Shown piece by piece: positions 35,573 through 44,409 of a stretch of 64,000 nt of DNA. A program made the translations under genes and the position numbers. The notes under the pieces were generated by a model. It saw only the letters and a list, made by a program, of their open reading frames with translations, was not told where the DNA came from and did no database searches. Origin of the DNA: JAVEDQ01 sp963783105 (GTDB lineage: Bacteria > Actinomycetota > Actinomycetes > Frankiales > Frankiaceae). Where the stretch lies: assembly GCA_963783105.1 (NCBI GenBank), contig CAWAMI010000003.1:496001-560000 (forward strand), given 5' to 3'. Position 1 is the stretch's first letter, and every line of letters starts with the position of its first letter.

Positions 35573-36778
35573 CTAGGCCCCGACGGGGGTCTTCGGCGGC
35601 GTGCCGGAGTGGTCGTCCTGGGGCGCGACGGCTCCCGGGCGGGGGTTGCGGAAGATCAGCAGGATGCCGATCACCAGGAGCACGAGACCGCCGATCGCGA
35701 GCGCAGCCGGGACGATCTGCGTGGCGAAGGTGATGCGATCGCCACGCCCGTCGGCGAAGTCGACCAGCTCGTCCACCGAGGCGGCCGTCTGCGCATAGTC
35801 CAGCCGGAACACCGGCGTCTCCGGGGGTTGCGCGACGAGCTTCTGAACGGTCGAGGCGGCACCGGCGACGACCGGGTCGTTCGCATACTCCGGCTTGACG
35901 AGGATCGCCTGCACGCGACCGATACCGGCGATGTCGGGACGTGCGCGCAGCGTCTGGTCGATGCGCTCGAGGCCGACGATGGCCCCGGTCCGCGGCTCGA
36001 CGAGGAAGTTCGTGTCGACGTCGAGGCGGTAGTCCAGCGGCACGGGAGCCGCGAGGATCGACGTGATCTCGGCGCGGTCGGCCGGCGTCAGCCGCGGCAG
36101 TACGACGGAGGTGAGCGCGGACGGGTCGGCGCCTGCCGCCTTCAGCTGCTCGGCCGCCTGCGCGGGTGACAGCTGCTGCGGAATGCCCTGTCGCGCCAGC
36201 TGCGCGATGTAGTAGTCCTGGACGGCGGCGTCGGTGAGCCGGCCGTGGTAGCGGTCCAGCTTCACGCCGTTGCGGGTCAGCGTCGCCACCCTGGTGAACG
36301 GGTAGGCGCTGCCGGTCTCGTTCTTCCAGACGGGGTAGGGACCCTTGCCGGAGCCGAACGGCAGGTTGATCGAGTAGTTCGGCGAACGGTTGATCCCGTT
36401 GTCGGGCGTGTAGGCGTAGGCGCGGGAGTCGCTGACGTTCCGCAGGCTGCTGCGGTCGACGACGTAGCGCTGCTCGAAGACCTGGCGCGGCAGGGGCCCG
36501 ACGAGCTCGGCGTCGTCCTCCTGGACCACCGAGCGCGAGGACGTGTTCTCGATGACGTGCAGCCGACGCTCGATCCGCAGCGGCAGTTCCTGCGGAGGCC
36601 GCGGCGCCGCTGTCGCCGGATCGACGTAGAGCGTGAACGTTCCGGTCGCGATGGCCGTCTTGTCCAGCGGGCCGCCCGGATACTTCACGGCCACCTTCGG
36701 CACGATCAGCCAGGCCAGAGCGGCCAGGACGAGCAGGACCGTCCCTGCGACGACAAGAGCTTTTCCGACTCTGCGCAT
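35573..36778 (-). CDS. DUF3068 (PorA-family-like) membrane protein
   Basis: A 401-residue envelope protein with an N-terminal helix (about 7-28), a long extracytoplasmic domain (30-350) and a C-terminal helix (about 360-380), then a short Pro-rich cytoplasmic tail. The layout and motifs (SRAYAYTPDNGINRSPNYSI; PLDYRLDVDTNFLVEP) fit DUF3068, a family of Actinobacteria sometimes labelled porin PorA family. It stands 80 bases before DUF1918-CBS on the same strand. Function is not established. Confidence 0.85.
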   Translation of the reverse strand: MRRVGKALVVAGTVLLVLAALAWLIVPKVAVKYPGGPLDKTAIATGTFTLYVDPATAAPRPPQELPLRIERRLHVIENTSSRSVVQEDDAELVGPLPRQVFEQRYVVDRSSLRNVSDSRAYAYTPDNGINRSPNYSINLPFGSGKGPYPVWKNETGSAYPFTRVATLTRNGVKLDRYHGRLTDAAVQDYYIAQLARQGIPQQLSPAQAAEQLKAAGADPSALTSVVLPRLTPADRAEITSILAAPVPLDYRLDVDTNFLVEPRTGAIVGLERIDQTLRARPDIAGIGRVQAILVKPEYANDPVVAGAASTVQKLVAQPPETPVFRLDYAQTAASVDELVDFADGRGDRITFATQIVPAALAIGGLVLLVIGILLIFRNPRPGAVAPQDDHSGTPPKTPVGA

Positions 36779-36984
36779 GCGGGGAGGTTCCGCCGCCCGG
36801 CGCAGCTGCCGCAGAGGCGTCCGCCCCTGTCAGTGGGGACCCGTAGCGGGACGTTCGCCCCTGTCGCGCGACTCGCCGTCGCGCGCAACCTCGCACCGCC
36901 CCCGGCGCGAAGGACAGTTCTCCCGTCAGCCCCGATGGGCCGATACGTCCGATTGGTCCGTCGAGCCGGTGTGGAAGGGGCGTC

Positions 36985-37473
36985 ATGTCCAGCGACATCC
37001 CGAACCCGTCAGAGGAGTCCGCCGAGATCCTGGCGACTGAGATCCTGGCGACTGAGATCCTGGCGCCGGATCCGCCCGCCCTCCCGATCCCCCGGGATGA
37101 CAACTCTCACGAGCTGGTGTCGGTGGGGCCGGACCTGACCTTCGGCACCGTCGGAATGTTCCGGCAAGAGATCACGGACCTGATCGCCCGTGGTTCGGTC
37201 CGCCTCGTCGTCGATCTCAGGGCGTCAGAGCAGATCGACGCGGTCGGGTTGGGCGCCCTGGTCGCGGCCCGGCGACGCCTGCACGCCTCCCACGGATGTC
37301 TGCATCTCGTCGCCGGCGCGCACGTGCTGCAACGCCTGGGCAGCAGCGGACTCCAGCGCTTCTTCGATCTCGCGCCGGACCCCGCAACGGCGGGGGCGCA
37401 CGGCGGGCCCGGGCTCCCGGAACCTGAGCTGCCGGACCCTGAGCTGCCAGAACAGCGGTCATCGGCGGTATGA
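36985..37473 (+). CDS. STAS-domain protein lacking the phospho-serine
   Basis: A 162-residue anti-sigma-factor-antagonist-like protein. The STAS fold spans about 43-135; the loop that normally reads DS(S/T)GLG here reads DAVGLG, so the regulatory serine is Ala86. It therefore could not be switched off by an RsbW-type kinase at that site. An N-terminal Ile-Leu-Ala-Thr-Glu repeat comes from a 15-bp tandem repeat; the tail is Pro/Glu-rich with a repeated LPEPELPDPELPE. It overlaps the acyltransferase gene end by 15 bases (convergent). Possible distant partner of the phosphatase at 12852. Confidence 0.8.
   Translation: MSSDIPNPSEESAEILATEILATEILAPDPPALPIPRDDNSHELVSVGPDLTFGTVGMFRQEITDLIARGSVRLVVDLRASEQIDAVGLGALVAARRRLHASHGCLHLVAGAHVLQRLGSSGLQRFFDLAPDPATAGAHGGPGLPEPELPDPELPEQRSSAV
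37024..37068 (+). repeat. 15-bp tandem repeat in the STAS gene
   Basis: Three units of GAGATCCTGGCGACT (the last ending GCCG) encode a repeated Glu-Ile-Leu-Ala-Thr peptide ahead of the STAS domain. Confidence 0.8.
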
Positions 37474-38889
37474 CGCCGGCTTCTCCTCGGCCGTGCGAGC
37501 CGCCGGAACGCCCCCGGCAGCGTCATCGGCAGCGTCATCAGCAGCGTCGTCAGGGGCACCCGCCGTGGCGTCGATGAGCGCTTCCGTCTCCTCCCGCAGC
37601 GCCTCCACGAGCAGATGCACGTCGGGCACCGAGTCCTCATCGGCCGTCACCGCGAAGCAGAAGCGGTCCGCGTAGGACAGCATCGCGACGCCGACCCGGA
37701 CCCGGTAGCCGAGGGGCACGTAGGGCACGAGTTCCAGCAAGGGCCGGCCGAGCACCGTGAGCGGTAGCGGCGGGCCGGGGACGTTGGTGGTCACCGTCGT
37801 GAGCAACGGTGGTGCGAAGTGCACGGTGGCACGCAGCAACGACTCCTCCGCGAGCCAGGGGGAACTGTCCGCGAGCCGGGTGATGAGCTGCCCGGTCGTC
37901 GCCTCGCCCGAGTCCTTGAGCGCCGCGAGCCGTCGGTGGACGACGCGGAGCCGCTCCACCGGATCGGCGATGTCGACGGGGAGCTCGGGCACCAGAGCGG
38001 ACACCTGGTTGTCCAGCCGGCCGTTGCCGGTTCCCGTGCGGACCGAAACCGGGACCAGCGACCGGACCGGGTGCGAGGACGGGGGCTCGTCGTGGGCCAG
38101 CTGGTAGCGCCGCAGGGCACCGCTCACGATGGTCAGCGCCACGTCGTTCAACGTCACGCCGGTGCGGTGCCGGATCGCCTTGAGGTCACCGATTCTCACC
38201 GTCGTCCAGTCCCACCGCCGGTGCGCGCTGATCGGCCCGGACAGCGAGGTCGTCGGAAGCGGCCGGAGCAGGCGGGTGAAGGCGGACGCTCCCCGGACTG
38301 CTGTTCCGATGCCGGATACCAGGCGTCGGGGCGCGGCGAGTGCACCCTCCACCGAGAGCAGATCGCGCCGGGCCTCCCGCAGCTGGTCGATCACCGCCGA
38401 GACGACCAGGCGTGCGGATCCGGGACTCGCCTGGTCCTCGCGAACGGGCGGGTCCTGTCCGTCTGACAAGCCCGAGCCCGCGAGCAGGACAGCCGTCAGC
38501 AACTCACTGCCGGAGACGCCGTCGGCGAGGCAGTGGTGCAGCTTGCTCACCAGCGCCCAGCGATCGTCCTGGAGCCCCTCGACCATCCAGGTCTCCCACA
38601 GCGGTCGCTCCCGGTCCAGCGGCTGCGACATGAGGCGACCGACGAGGGTGGCCAGCTCGGCAGGACCTCCCGGTGCGGGCAGGGCGATCCTCCCGAGGTG
38701 GTGGTCCAGCCGGAAGGCCGGGTCGTCGACCCACACCGGGCGCGCCAGCCCGAGCGGGACCTGTTGCACCTTCTGCCTGTAGCGCGGCACGGCGGCCAGC
38801 GCCGTCTCGAAGAGATCGTGCAACTCGTCCAGGCTGCGACCCGACCGGCTGCGGGCGTCAGCGCCCGATGCCCTCCTGCTGTGGGTCAT
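37459..38889 (-). CDS. WS/DGAT acyltransferase (Tgs1-like), short N-terminus
   Basis: Makes triacylglycerol or wax ester from acyl-CoA. The sequence around the catalytic motif HHCLADG (His118/119) and VPLGLARPVWVDDP strongly resembles Tgs1 (Rv3130c), the DosR-induced mycobacterial triacylglycerol synthase. The first conserved strand of the family (the LDA-F ... HVGALAV stretch) is missing: the frame opens with an unrelated Arg/Ser-rich stretch. The only ATG (38889) lies inside a DosR-like box, so promoter and start conflict. The C-terminus has an Asp/Ala repeat (DDAADDAADDAA). It may be N-terminally damaged. Confidence 0.82.
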   Translation of the reverse strand: MTHSRRASGADARSRSGRSLDELHDLFETALAAVPRYRQKVQQVPLGLARPVWVDDPAFRLDHHLGRIALPAPGGPAELATLVGRLMSQPLDRERPLWETWMVEGLQDDRWALVSKLHHCLADGVSGSELLTAVLLAGSGLSDGQDPPVREDQASPGSARLVVSAVIDQLREARRDLLSVEGALAAPRRLVSGIGTAVRGASAFTRLLRPLPTTSLSGPISAHRRWDWTTVRIGDLKAIRHRTGVTLNDVALTIVSGALRRYQLAHDEPPSSHPVRSLVPVSVRTGTGNGRLDNQVSALVPELPVDIADPVERLRVVHRRLAALKDSGEATTGQLITRLADSSPWLAEESLLRATVHFAPPLLTTVTTNVPGPPLPLTVLGRPLLELVPYVPLGYRVRVGVAMLSYADRFCFAVTADEDSVPDVHLLVEALREETEALIDATAGAPDDAADDAADDAAGGVPAARTAEEKPASYRR

Positions 38890-38896
38890 TGGTCCC
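38883..38896. promoter_or_regulatory. DevR/DosR-like box between Tgs1-like and USP genes
   Basis: GGGTCATTGGTCCC (reverse GGGACCAATGACCC) fits 12 of 14 positions. It ends 90 bases before the USP ATG at 38987 and covers the presumed start codon of the acyltransferase. Confidence 0.5.
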
Positions 38897-38986
38897 GAGC
38901 CGCGAGGCGGACCTCCTCTCGCTCGCCGTCGAGGCCGGCGCCGACACTGCGAGCACATCACCGGTTCGACGACGCGGGAGACGACG

Positions 38987-39601
38987 ATGACGACCCACCG
39001 GCCGCTGCACGGAGTGACCGACGAGGTGAAGGCCGAGCTGTACCGGGAGACGCACCCGGCCATCGGTGAGGGGCGGACGACCAGCCCGTCGTCTCCGGCC
39101 ACGGGCGCCGCGGAGGCTCCGACGGAGTCCCCGGCGTCCGCCGGCTCTGGCGGGCGGCCGCGCATCGTCGTCGGGACCGACGGCTCGGCGCCGGCTCAGG
39201 CCGCACTGCGCTGGGCTCTCGACGAGGCGATGCGGACGGGGGCGCGTCTGACGCTCATCCAGACCTGGGAACGGGGCGAGCCGGTGGGCGGCCCCCTGCT
39301 GGGACGCGCGGTGCTCGACCAGGAGCCGCCGGTGGACGAGCTGGCGCTCGAGATGCAGACCCAGGTGGAGGAACTGCGGCGGACGCCGGGTGCGGAAAGC
39401 ATCCGCATCGACGCCCTCGTCCTCGGCGGGCGGGCGTCGGACATCCTCGTCGACGAGTCGAAGAACGCCGACCTGCTCGTGGTGGGCAGCCGGGGCCGGG
39501 GTGCGGTGCGATCCGCCCTGCTGGGCAGCGTCAGCCAGCACGTGACAGGCCGCTCGGCCTGCCCCGTCGTCGTCGTGCCGATCGCTCCCGCAGAGCGGTG
39601 A
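38987..39601 (+). CDS. Universal stress protein with N-terminal extension
   Basis: A 204-residue protein with a polar 57-residue N-terminal extension and one UspA domain (VVGTDGSAPAQAALRWAL) ending in a classical ATP-binding loop GSRGRGAVRSALLGSVS. GGAGACGACG precedes the ATG. Preceded by a DosR-like box and convergent with the CBS-BON gene. The extension contains no recognisable domain. Confidence 0.9.
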   Translation: MTTHRPLHGVTDEVKAELYRETHPAIGEGRTTSPSSPATGAAEAPTESPASAGSGGRPRIVVGTDGSAPAQAALRWALDEAMRTGARLTLIQTWERGEPVGGPLLGRAVLDQEPPVDELALEMQTQVEELRRTPGAESIRIDALVLGGRASDILVDESKNADLLVVGSRGRGAVRSALLGSVSQHVTGRSACPVVVVPIAPAER

Positions 39602-39606
39602 TCGGC
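39577..39606. terminator. Bulged hairpin between convergent USP and CBS-BON genes
   Basis: GCCGATC and GATCGGC, with an inner GCTC/GAGC pair and a short bulge, form a stem that spans the end of the USP gene. It may terminate transcription from both sides. Confidence 0.35.
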
Positions 39607-39613
39607 CCGAGCC

Positions 39614-40219
39614 TCACGCGGTGACGCGCTCGGCGAACCGGACGTCGACCACGCCGGGCACGGTGAAGGCGACCCGGGTGAGGAAGGGCCGGACGTGATC
39701 CGGACCCGTGCCGATCCAGCTGACCACACCCTCGCTGACACGTACGGACCAGGAACCCAGGCTCGAGGGCAGCTCATCGAGGATCTCCGCGAGATCACGC
39801 TCGATGTCGGCGTCCTCGCGCACCAGGACGCGGAGTACGTCCCGCCGGCTGACGATCCCCGTCACCCGCGTGCCCTCGACGACCGGGATCGAGCGGATCC
39901 GGCGCTCGATCATCATCGCGGCCACGTCGGCGACGTCGGCGTCGATCGGGATGGCGACGACGTCGCGCGTCATGACCTCCTCGACGCGGGACGGCGCCGT
40001 GCCGGCCGGTTCGACCACCCGTGCGTGCCGACGGGGGTCCTCGTGCAGCTCGACCTGCATGATGTCGGACTCGCTGACCATGCCGACGAGCCTGCCGTCG
40101 TCGTCGAGCACCGGCGCCGCCGACACGTCCCTACCGACCAGGGCCTCGGCGGCGTCCTTCAGCAGCATGTCCGGCCGCACCGACGTCACCGGCGACGACA
40201 TGATCTCTTCGACTCGCAC
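39614..40219 (-). CDS. CBS pair plus BON domain protein
   Basis: A 201-residue protein with two CBS motifs (about 1-60 and 75-130; VGMVSESDIM, VTGIVSRRDVL) and a C-terminal BON domain (about 145-200; SVRVSEGVVSWIG, VPGVVDVRF), which is often linked to membrane or envelope association. Start is the GTG at 40219, with GGGGAGGG upstream. Divergent from the USP-DevS operon across a 204-base gap carrying a DosR-like box at 40317. Confidence 0.9.
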   Translation of the reverse strand: MRVEEIMSSPVTSVRPDMLLKDAAEALVGRDVSAAPVLDDDGRLVGMVSESDIMQVELHEDPRRHARVVEPAGTAPSRVEEVMTRDVVAIPIDADVADVAAMMIERRIRSIPVVEGTRVTGIVSRRDVLRVLVREDADIERDLAEILDELPSSLGSWSVRVSEGVVSWIGTGPDHVRPFLTRVAFTVPGVVDVRFAERVTA

Positions 40220-40316
40220 GGACCCTCCCCGGATCGATCCGGCCGCCCTACGCAGCCGCTGCCCCACGATGCCTTGCCGCGACGCACCTCTCCACCGCTG
40301 TCCGGACGTCACCCTG

Positions 40317-40330
40317 AGGACCTTGGTCCC
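40317..40330. promoter_or_regulatory. DevR/DosR-like box between CBS-BON and the USP-devS operon
   Basis: AGGACCTTGGTCCC fits 13 of 14 positions. It is nearly central, 98 bases from the CBS-BON start (40219) and 93 from the USP start (40424), so one site could serve both directions. Confidence 0.65.
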
Positions 40331-40423
40331 CCGGACGGTCGACCCAGTTCTCTGCCCGTTCCATCCGACTGGCCCCACCGTTGAGGACGAGGCAGACACA
40401 ACCGGACGCCGGGGAGGCGCACG

Positions 40424-40906
40424 ATGGAGATCCTGGTCGGTATCGACGGCACCGAACACGGGCTGGCCGCGACGAGGTGGGCCGCCCGCGAGGCCCGCAC
40501 GGTCGATGCGCCACTCACCCTGCTGCACGTCTACTCGGTGCCCGCGGTGCCGAGCCCCGCCGGTCCGGTCCGGATGCCCGAGCAGCAGGCGAAGGCCAAG
40601 GAAGAGGCCGAGGCGTTCATGCGTCGCGCCCACCAGGTCGCCCGCGAGGAGCTCGCGGGCTCGACGGTGCCGCTGAGTGACGAGGTGCTGCAGGGACCGC
40701 CGATCACGACGCTGCTCGAGATGTCGAAGAGTGCCCGGATGCTCGTGCTCGGCAGTCACTCGGGGGCGATCTTCCGGCACCGGCTCGGCTCGGTCGTCAG
40801 CACCTGCCTGCACAAGGCGTCCTGCCCCGTCGTCGTGGTCCCGGTCGAGGTCGTCAACAACGCGGCCGGATCGTCCCGCGGTGCCGCCGCCTCCTCGAGC
40901 TCATGA
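40424..40906 (+). CDS. Universal stress protein
   Basis: A 160-residue single UspA-domain protein, starting ILVGIDGTEHGLAATRWA and with nucleotide loop GSHSGAIFRHRLGSV, which keeps the terminal GS. First gene of a run of three USP genes and a DevS-like kinase, with start-stop overlap (ATGA) to the next. The sequence resembles domain 2 of the USP at 14928. DosR-like box 93 bases upstream. Confidence 0.9.
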   Translation: MEILVGIDGTEHGLAATRWAAREARTVDAPLTLLHVYSVPAVPSPAGPVRMPEQQAKAKEEAEAFMRRAHQVAREELAGSTVPLSDEVLQGPPITTLLEMSKSARMLVLGSHSGAIFRHRLGSVVSTCLHKASCPVVVVPVEVVNNAAGSSRGAAASSSS

Positions 40907-41916
40907 CGGCGTCACCACTGACGAGCGCAGGTGCCGAACGACCGAGGCCCGACGAGCGCCCTCGGCTGGTCGTCGGGGTCGACGGCTCGGAGGGGGCGAA
41001 GCAGGCCCTGCGCTGGGCGCGGCGCGAGGCCGGCGCCCTCGGCGCGGAGGTTCTCGCCGCCCTCGCCTTCGGTCCCCTCGGTCGACCGTGGGAACTCGAC
41101 GCGCTGGAGACCCGCGACCTGGACGAGCTCAGCTCGGCGGCACAGGCGCTCCTGGACGACGCCGTCGCCGAGGTGCCTCCCCCTCGGACGGGTGAAACAG
41201 GGCCGACCGGCGATCCGGCCGTCTCTCCGCCCAGCTCTCCGGCCGTCTCTCCGCTGACGGTCTACGACGAACCGGTCGATGGCCTGCTGCAGCTGACCCG
41301 CCCGACGGACATGCTCGTCCTCGGTTCCCGGGGCTGGGGTCGCTTCCGTCGGCTGCTGCTCGGATCGGTGGCGACCGAGTGCCTGCAGCAGCATCCCGGC
41401 ACGGTCGTCGTCGTCCGCGGAGACGTGCCGGGCGCCGATGAGCGGCCCGTCCTCGTCGGGGTGGACGGCTCGGCGGACTCGCTCGCCGCCCTGCGCTGGG
41501 CGGCGGCGCACGCGGTTCGACACGGTGCCTCGCTCCGGATCGTCCGAGCATGGTCGTTGCCGACGTCGCTGCATCCGACGCTCCGGTCTCTGACCGACCG
41601 CAATCGCGAGCTCGGCCACGCCCGGTCCGAGCTGCGGACCATGGTCCGGACCGCGCTGGCGGAGATGGGCGGCCTGCACGGGCTCTCCTACTCGATCGAG
41701 GTGGTCGAGGACTCTCCGACGTCGGCCTTGACCGCCGCGGCCGGCGCCCAACTGCTCGTGGTCGGACGGGGTGGACCGACGGCGCTGCGGCACCGGCCCC
41801 TCGGCTCCACGGCGCTGAGCTGCGCGCTGAACGCGGACACGAGCGTCGCCGTCGTCGCAACGGCAGCCCCCGCAGCAGGACCCGAAGACACGGCGACTCC
41901 GGAGGAACTCTCATGA
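40903..41916 (+). CDS. Tandem universal stress protein
   Basis: Two UspA domains in 337 residues. Domain 1 (about 18-160) keeps the ATP-binding loop (GSRGWGRFRRLLLGSV); domain 2 (about 170-320) has a broken loop (GRGGPTALRHRPLGST). Tandem USPs of this sort (Rv1996, Rv2005c, Rv2623 type) are DosR regulon hallmarks. Overlaps both neighbours by four bases, so the three USPs are translated together. Confidence 0.9.
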   Translation: MTASPLTSAGAERPRPDERPRLVVGVDGSEGAKQALRWARREAGALGAEVLAALAFGPLGRPWELDALETRDLDELSSAAQALLDDAVAEVPPPRTGETGPTGDPAVSPPSSPAVSPLTVYDEPVDGLLQLTRPTDMLVLGSRGWGRFRRLLLGSVATECLQQHPGTVVVVRGDVPGADERPVLVGVDGSADSLAALRWAAAHAVRHGASLRIVRAWSLPTSLHPTLRSLTDRNRELGHARSELRTMVRTALAEMGGLHGLSYSIEVVEDSPTSALTAAAGAQLLVVGRGGPTALRHRPLGSTALSCALNADTSVAVVATAAPAAGPEDTATPEELS

Positions 41917-42482
41917 CGCGACGAGACGGGAACACCCTCGCCCGGCAGACGACGCCCGGCGAGGTCACGACTGCGGACGTCGAAGGGCCCTCCGCCGAAC
42001 CGTCAGCGGATCCGGAGCCGAAGGAGAACCGGCTCGATCACCGAAAGGTCGTCGTCGGCGTCGACGGGTCGGAGTGCGGGCGCGCGGCGCTGCACTGGGC
42101 GGCCGAGGAGGCGCGGCGCCGCGGGGCCGAGCTCGTCGTCGTGTCCGCCTGGGTGCCTCAGGGCCCGATGGCCGGACCGATGCTCGCCCCCGGCGCCGAC
42201 CTCTGGGCGGACACCATCGAGTCGACGCGGGAGATGCTGGACGAGCAGGTCAAGCCCCTGAAGGACGCCGAGGGCCTCACGTGGCGGACCGAGCTCGTCG
42301 GCGGCCCCCCGTACGAGGCCCTGGAGGAGGCCTCCGCAGAGGCCGATCTGCTGGTCGTCGGCAACCACGGACGAGGGGCGTTCCGTCGAGCCTTCCTCGG
42401 CAGCGTCAGCCGCCACGTCTGCCGACACGCCCGGTGCCCCGTCGTGGTGATCCCGCGCCCCCACCCGGAGACACACGGGTGA
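41913..42482 (+). CDS. Universal stress protein
   Basis: A 189-residue protein: polar 44-residue N-terminal extension, then one UspA domain (VVVGVDGSECGRAALHWA) with a good ATP loop (GNHGRGAFRRAFLGSVS). Start overlaps the previous stop (ATGA), with GGAGGAAC as ribosome site. Followed after 70 bases by the DevS-like kinase, as a USP gene (Rv3134c) precedes devR-devS in M. tuberculosis, although here devR itself is far away. Confidence 0.9.
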   Translation: MTRRDGNTLARQTTPGEVTTADVEGPSAEPSADPEPKENRLDHRKVVVGVDGSECGRAALHWAAEEARRRGAELVVVSAWVPQGPMAGPMLAPGADLWADTIESTREMLDEQVKPLKDAEGLTWRTELVGGPPYEALEEASAEADLLVVGNHGRGAFRRAFLGSVSRHVCRHARCPVVVIPRPHPETHG

Positions 42483-42552
42483 CCGGCCCCCACGGTCCGG
42501 GCCAACCAGGCGGTCCTGTCGTCGACCGGGCCTGATTACCGACGCCAACTCC

Positions 42553-44379
42553 GTGCACCGGTGCGTCTCGACGCCTATTCTTCAGGGCAATGGCGACCAG
42601 CGGGTCTCCGTGCCAGGACAGCCGGGTCCGGCGCACGTGATGGGAAGCGATGCCGGTCGGGTTCTCCCTGGCCGCCTCAAGCTGGACGAACTCCTCGCGG
42701 ATGTGCTGGAGCGCGTCCAGGACCTGCAGGGCCAGCGGCAGCGACTCCGACTTCTGCTCGACGACGTCGTGGGTATCGCCTCGGGGCTGGGCCTCGGCGA
42801 GACGCTTCGTCGCATCGTCGACGCGGCCCAGGAGCTCATCGACGCCCGCTACGTCGCGCTCGGCGTGCTCGACGAAAGCGGCGAGGGCCTGCAGGAGTTC
42901 ATCACCACCGGCATGGACGAGGCGACGGTCGCCGGCATCGGGCATCCCCCCCGAGGACACGGCATTCTCGGGCTGCTGATCGAGCAACCCAAGGTGATCC
43001 GGCTGACCGATCTCAACCTGCACCCCTCGGCCGCCGGCTTCCCGGAGGGCCATCCGCCGATGCGGTCCTTCCTGGGTGTGCCGATCACCGTGCGCGGCCG
43101 GGTGTTCGGCAACCTCTACCTGACCGAGAAGATCGGCCAACCGGAGTTCGACGAGGACGACGAGCAGCTGGTCTCGGCGCTCGCCGGTGCGGCCGGCGTC
43201 GCCATCGACAACGCACGCCTCTATGAGCTGGTCGAACTCCGGCAGCGCTGGCTCCGCGCCGGCAGCGAGACCTCGAACGAGATCCTCCGGATGAGCGACG
43301 ACCCCCATGGGATCGAGGTGCGCGGGCCGACGCTGATCGCGGAGGCCGCCCAACGGGTCACCGCCGACGATGTCGTCAGCGTGTGGACCCTCGTCGACTC
43401 GCCGAACGGCGGTGGCGCGGTGGGGAGCCTGCTCTGCCGCGCGGCCCTCGGACCAGGGGCCGACGCGCTGCTGGGCACGGTCCTGCCGCCGGGGAGTTCC
43501 CTCGCCCAGGAGGTGATCGCGGAGGGACAGCCCCGGTTGGTGGCCGATCTCGCCGCGGCACCGATCGCCTGGCAGCCACCCTCGGAGATACCGACCTTGC
43601 GCAACGCCCTCTACCTCCCCCTCATGGCGGAGTCCGTCCCGCTGGGCGTCCTCGTCCTGGCGCGCACCCCCGAGAGGGCACCGCACGGGGAGGACGACAT
43701 CGACATGGCGAACAGTTTCGCCTCCCAGGCGGCTCTTGCGATGGCGCTGGCGACGAGCGAGCTGGAGCGCCGAAGACTTGCCGTGTTCGCCGACCGCGAC
43801 CGGATCGCCCGCGACCTGCACGACCAGGTGATCCAACAGCTGTTCGCCAGCGGGCTGGCCCTGCAGAGTCTGTCCCTGTCGCTGCCGGCCGAGGCCGCGG
43901 AACGGGTCGATCAGGTCGTGCAGAACCTCGACCACACCATCGGCGACCTCCGCCGGGCCATCTTCTCGCTCCGCGTCCCCGAGTCGGAGCGAACGAGCCT
44001 CCGCTCGCGGATCATGGAGGCGGTGGATCAGGCCGCTGCCGGCGCCACGATCGCTCCCCAACTCCGGCTCGAGGGGCCCTTGGACTCCGGCGTTCCGCCG
44101 AGCCTTGCCGACCACGTCGTCGCGGTCGTCCGCGAGGCGCTGAGCAACGCCATCCGACATGCCGAGGCGACGTCACTGTCGGTATCGGTCAGCCTGCACG
44201 ACGGCACGCTAGCCGTGGCCGTAGAGGATGACGGGCGGGGTCTGCCGGCCGTCCTGGAGCGGGAGAGCGGCCTGCACAATCTGCGCAGCCGCGCCCAGGC
44301 GCACGGCGGCACCATGCAACTCGGTCCCGGTCCGAACAGCCGCGGGGCACGCCTGTCCTGGGAGGTCCCGGTCCACTAG
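42553..44379 (+). CDS. devS: DevS/DosS-like GAF-GAF sensor histidine kinase
   Basis: Cytoplasmic redox or gas sensor kinase of the dormancy system, 608 residues from the GTG at 42553 (an ATG at 42640 fits DosS length better). Order: GAF-A (about 75-225), GAF-B (about 240-400), HisKA_3 dimerisation with phospho-acceptor His423 (ARDLHDQVIQQLF) and HATPase (NAIRHA; EDDGRGLP). GAF-A contains HPPMRSFLGVP, matching the DosS segment that carries the heme-ligand histidine, here His167, so heme binding is expected. Last gene of the USP operon. The cognate DevR is at 63301. Confidence 0.92.
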   Translation: MHRCVSTPILQGNGDQRVSVPGQPGPAHVMGSDAGRVLPGRLKLDELLADVLERVQDLQGQRQRLRLLLDDVVGIASGLGLGETLRRIVDAAQELIDARYVALGVLDESGEGLQEFITTGMDEATVAGIGHPPRGHGILGLLIEQPKVIRLTDLNLHPSAAGFPEGHPPMRSFLGVPITVRGRVFGNLYLTEKIGQPEFDEDDEQLVSALAGAAGVAIDNARLYELVELRQRWLRAGSETSNEILRMSDDPHGIEVRGPTLIAEAAQRVTADDVVSVWTLVDSPNGGGAVGSLLCRAALGPGADALLGTVLPPGSSLAQEVIAEGQPRLVADLAAAPIAWQPPSEIPTLRNALYLPLMAESVPLGVLVLARTPERAPHGEDDIDMANSFASQAALAMALATSELERRRLAVFADRDRIARDLHDQVIQQLFASGLALQSLSLSLPAEAAERVDQVVQNLDHTIGDLRRAIFSLRVPESERTSLRSRIMEAVDQAAAGATIAPQLRLEGPLDSGVPPSLADHVVAVVREALSNAIRHAEATSLSVSVSLHDGTLAVAVEDDGRGLPAVLERESGLHNLRSRAQAHGGTMQLGPGPNSRGARLSWEVPVH

Positions 44380-44387
44380 CCGGACTC

Positions 44388-44405
44388 CTGGCCGGCCTCG
44401 GCCAG
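44388..44405. terminator. Short hairpin between devS-like and convergent USP gene
   Basis: CTGGCC and GGCCAG form a 6-bp stem with a 6-base loop, placed between two convergent stops. A weak candidate. Confidence 0.3.
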
Positions 44406-44409
44406 TCGG

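Noticed and set aside
36836..36849. GGGACC-containing site before the STAS gene as a DosR-like box
   Set aside because: Only one half-site fits; the second half and centre do not match the pattern.
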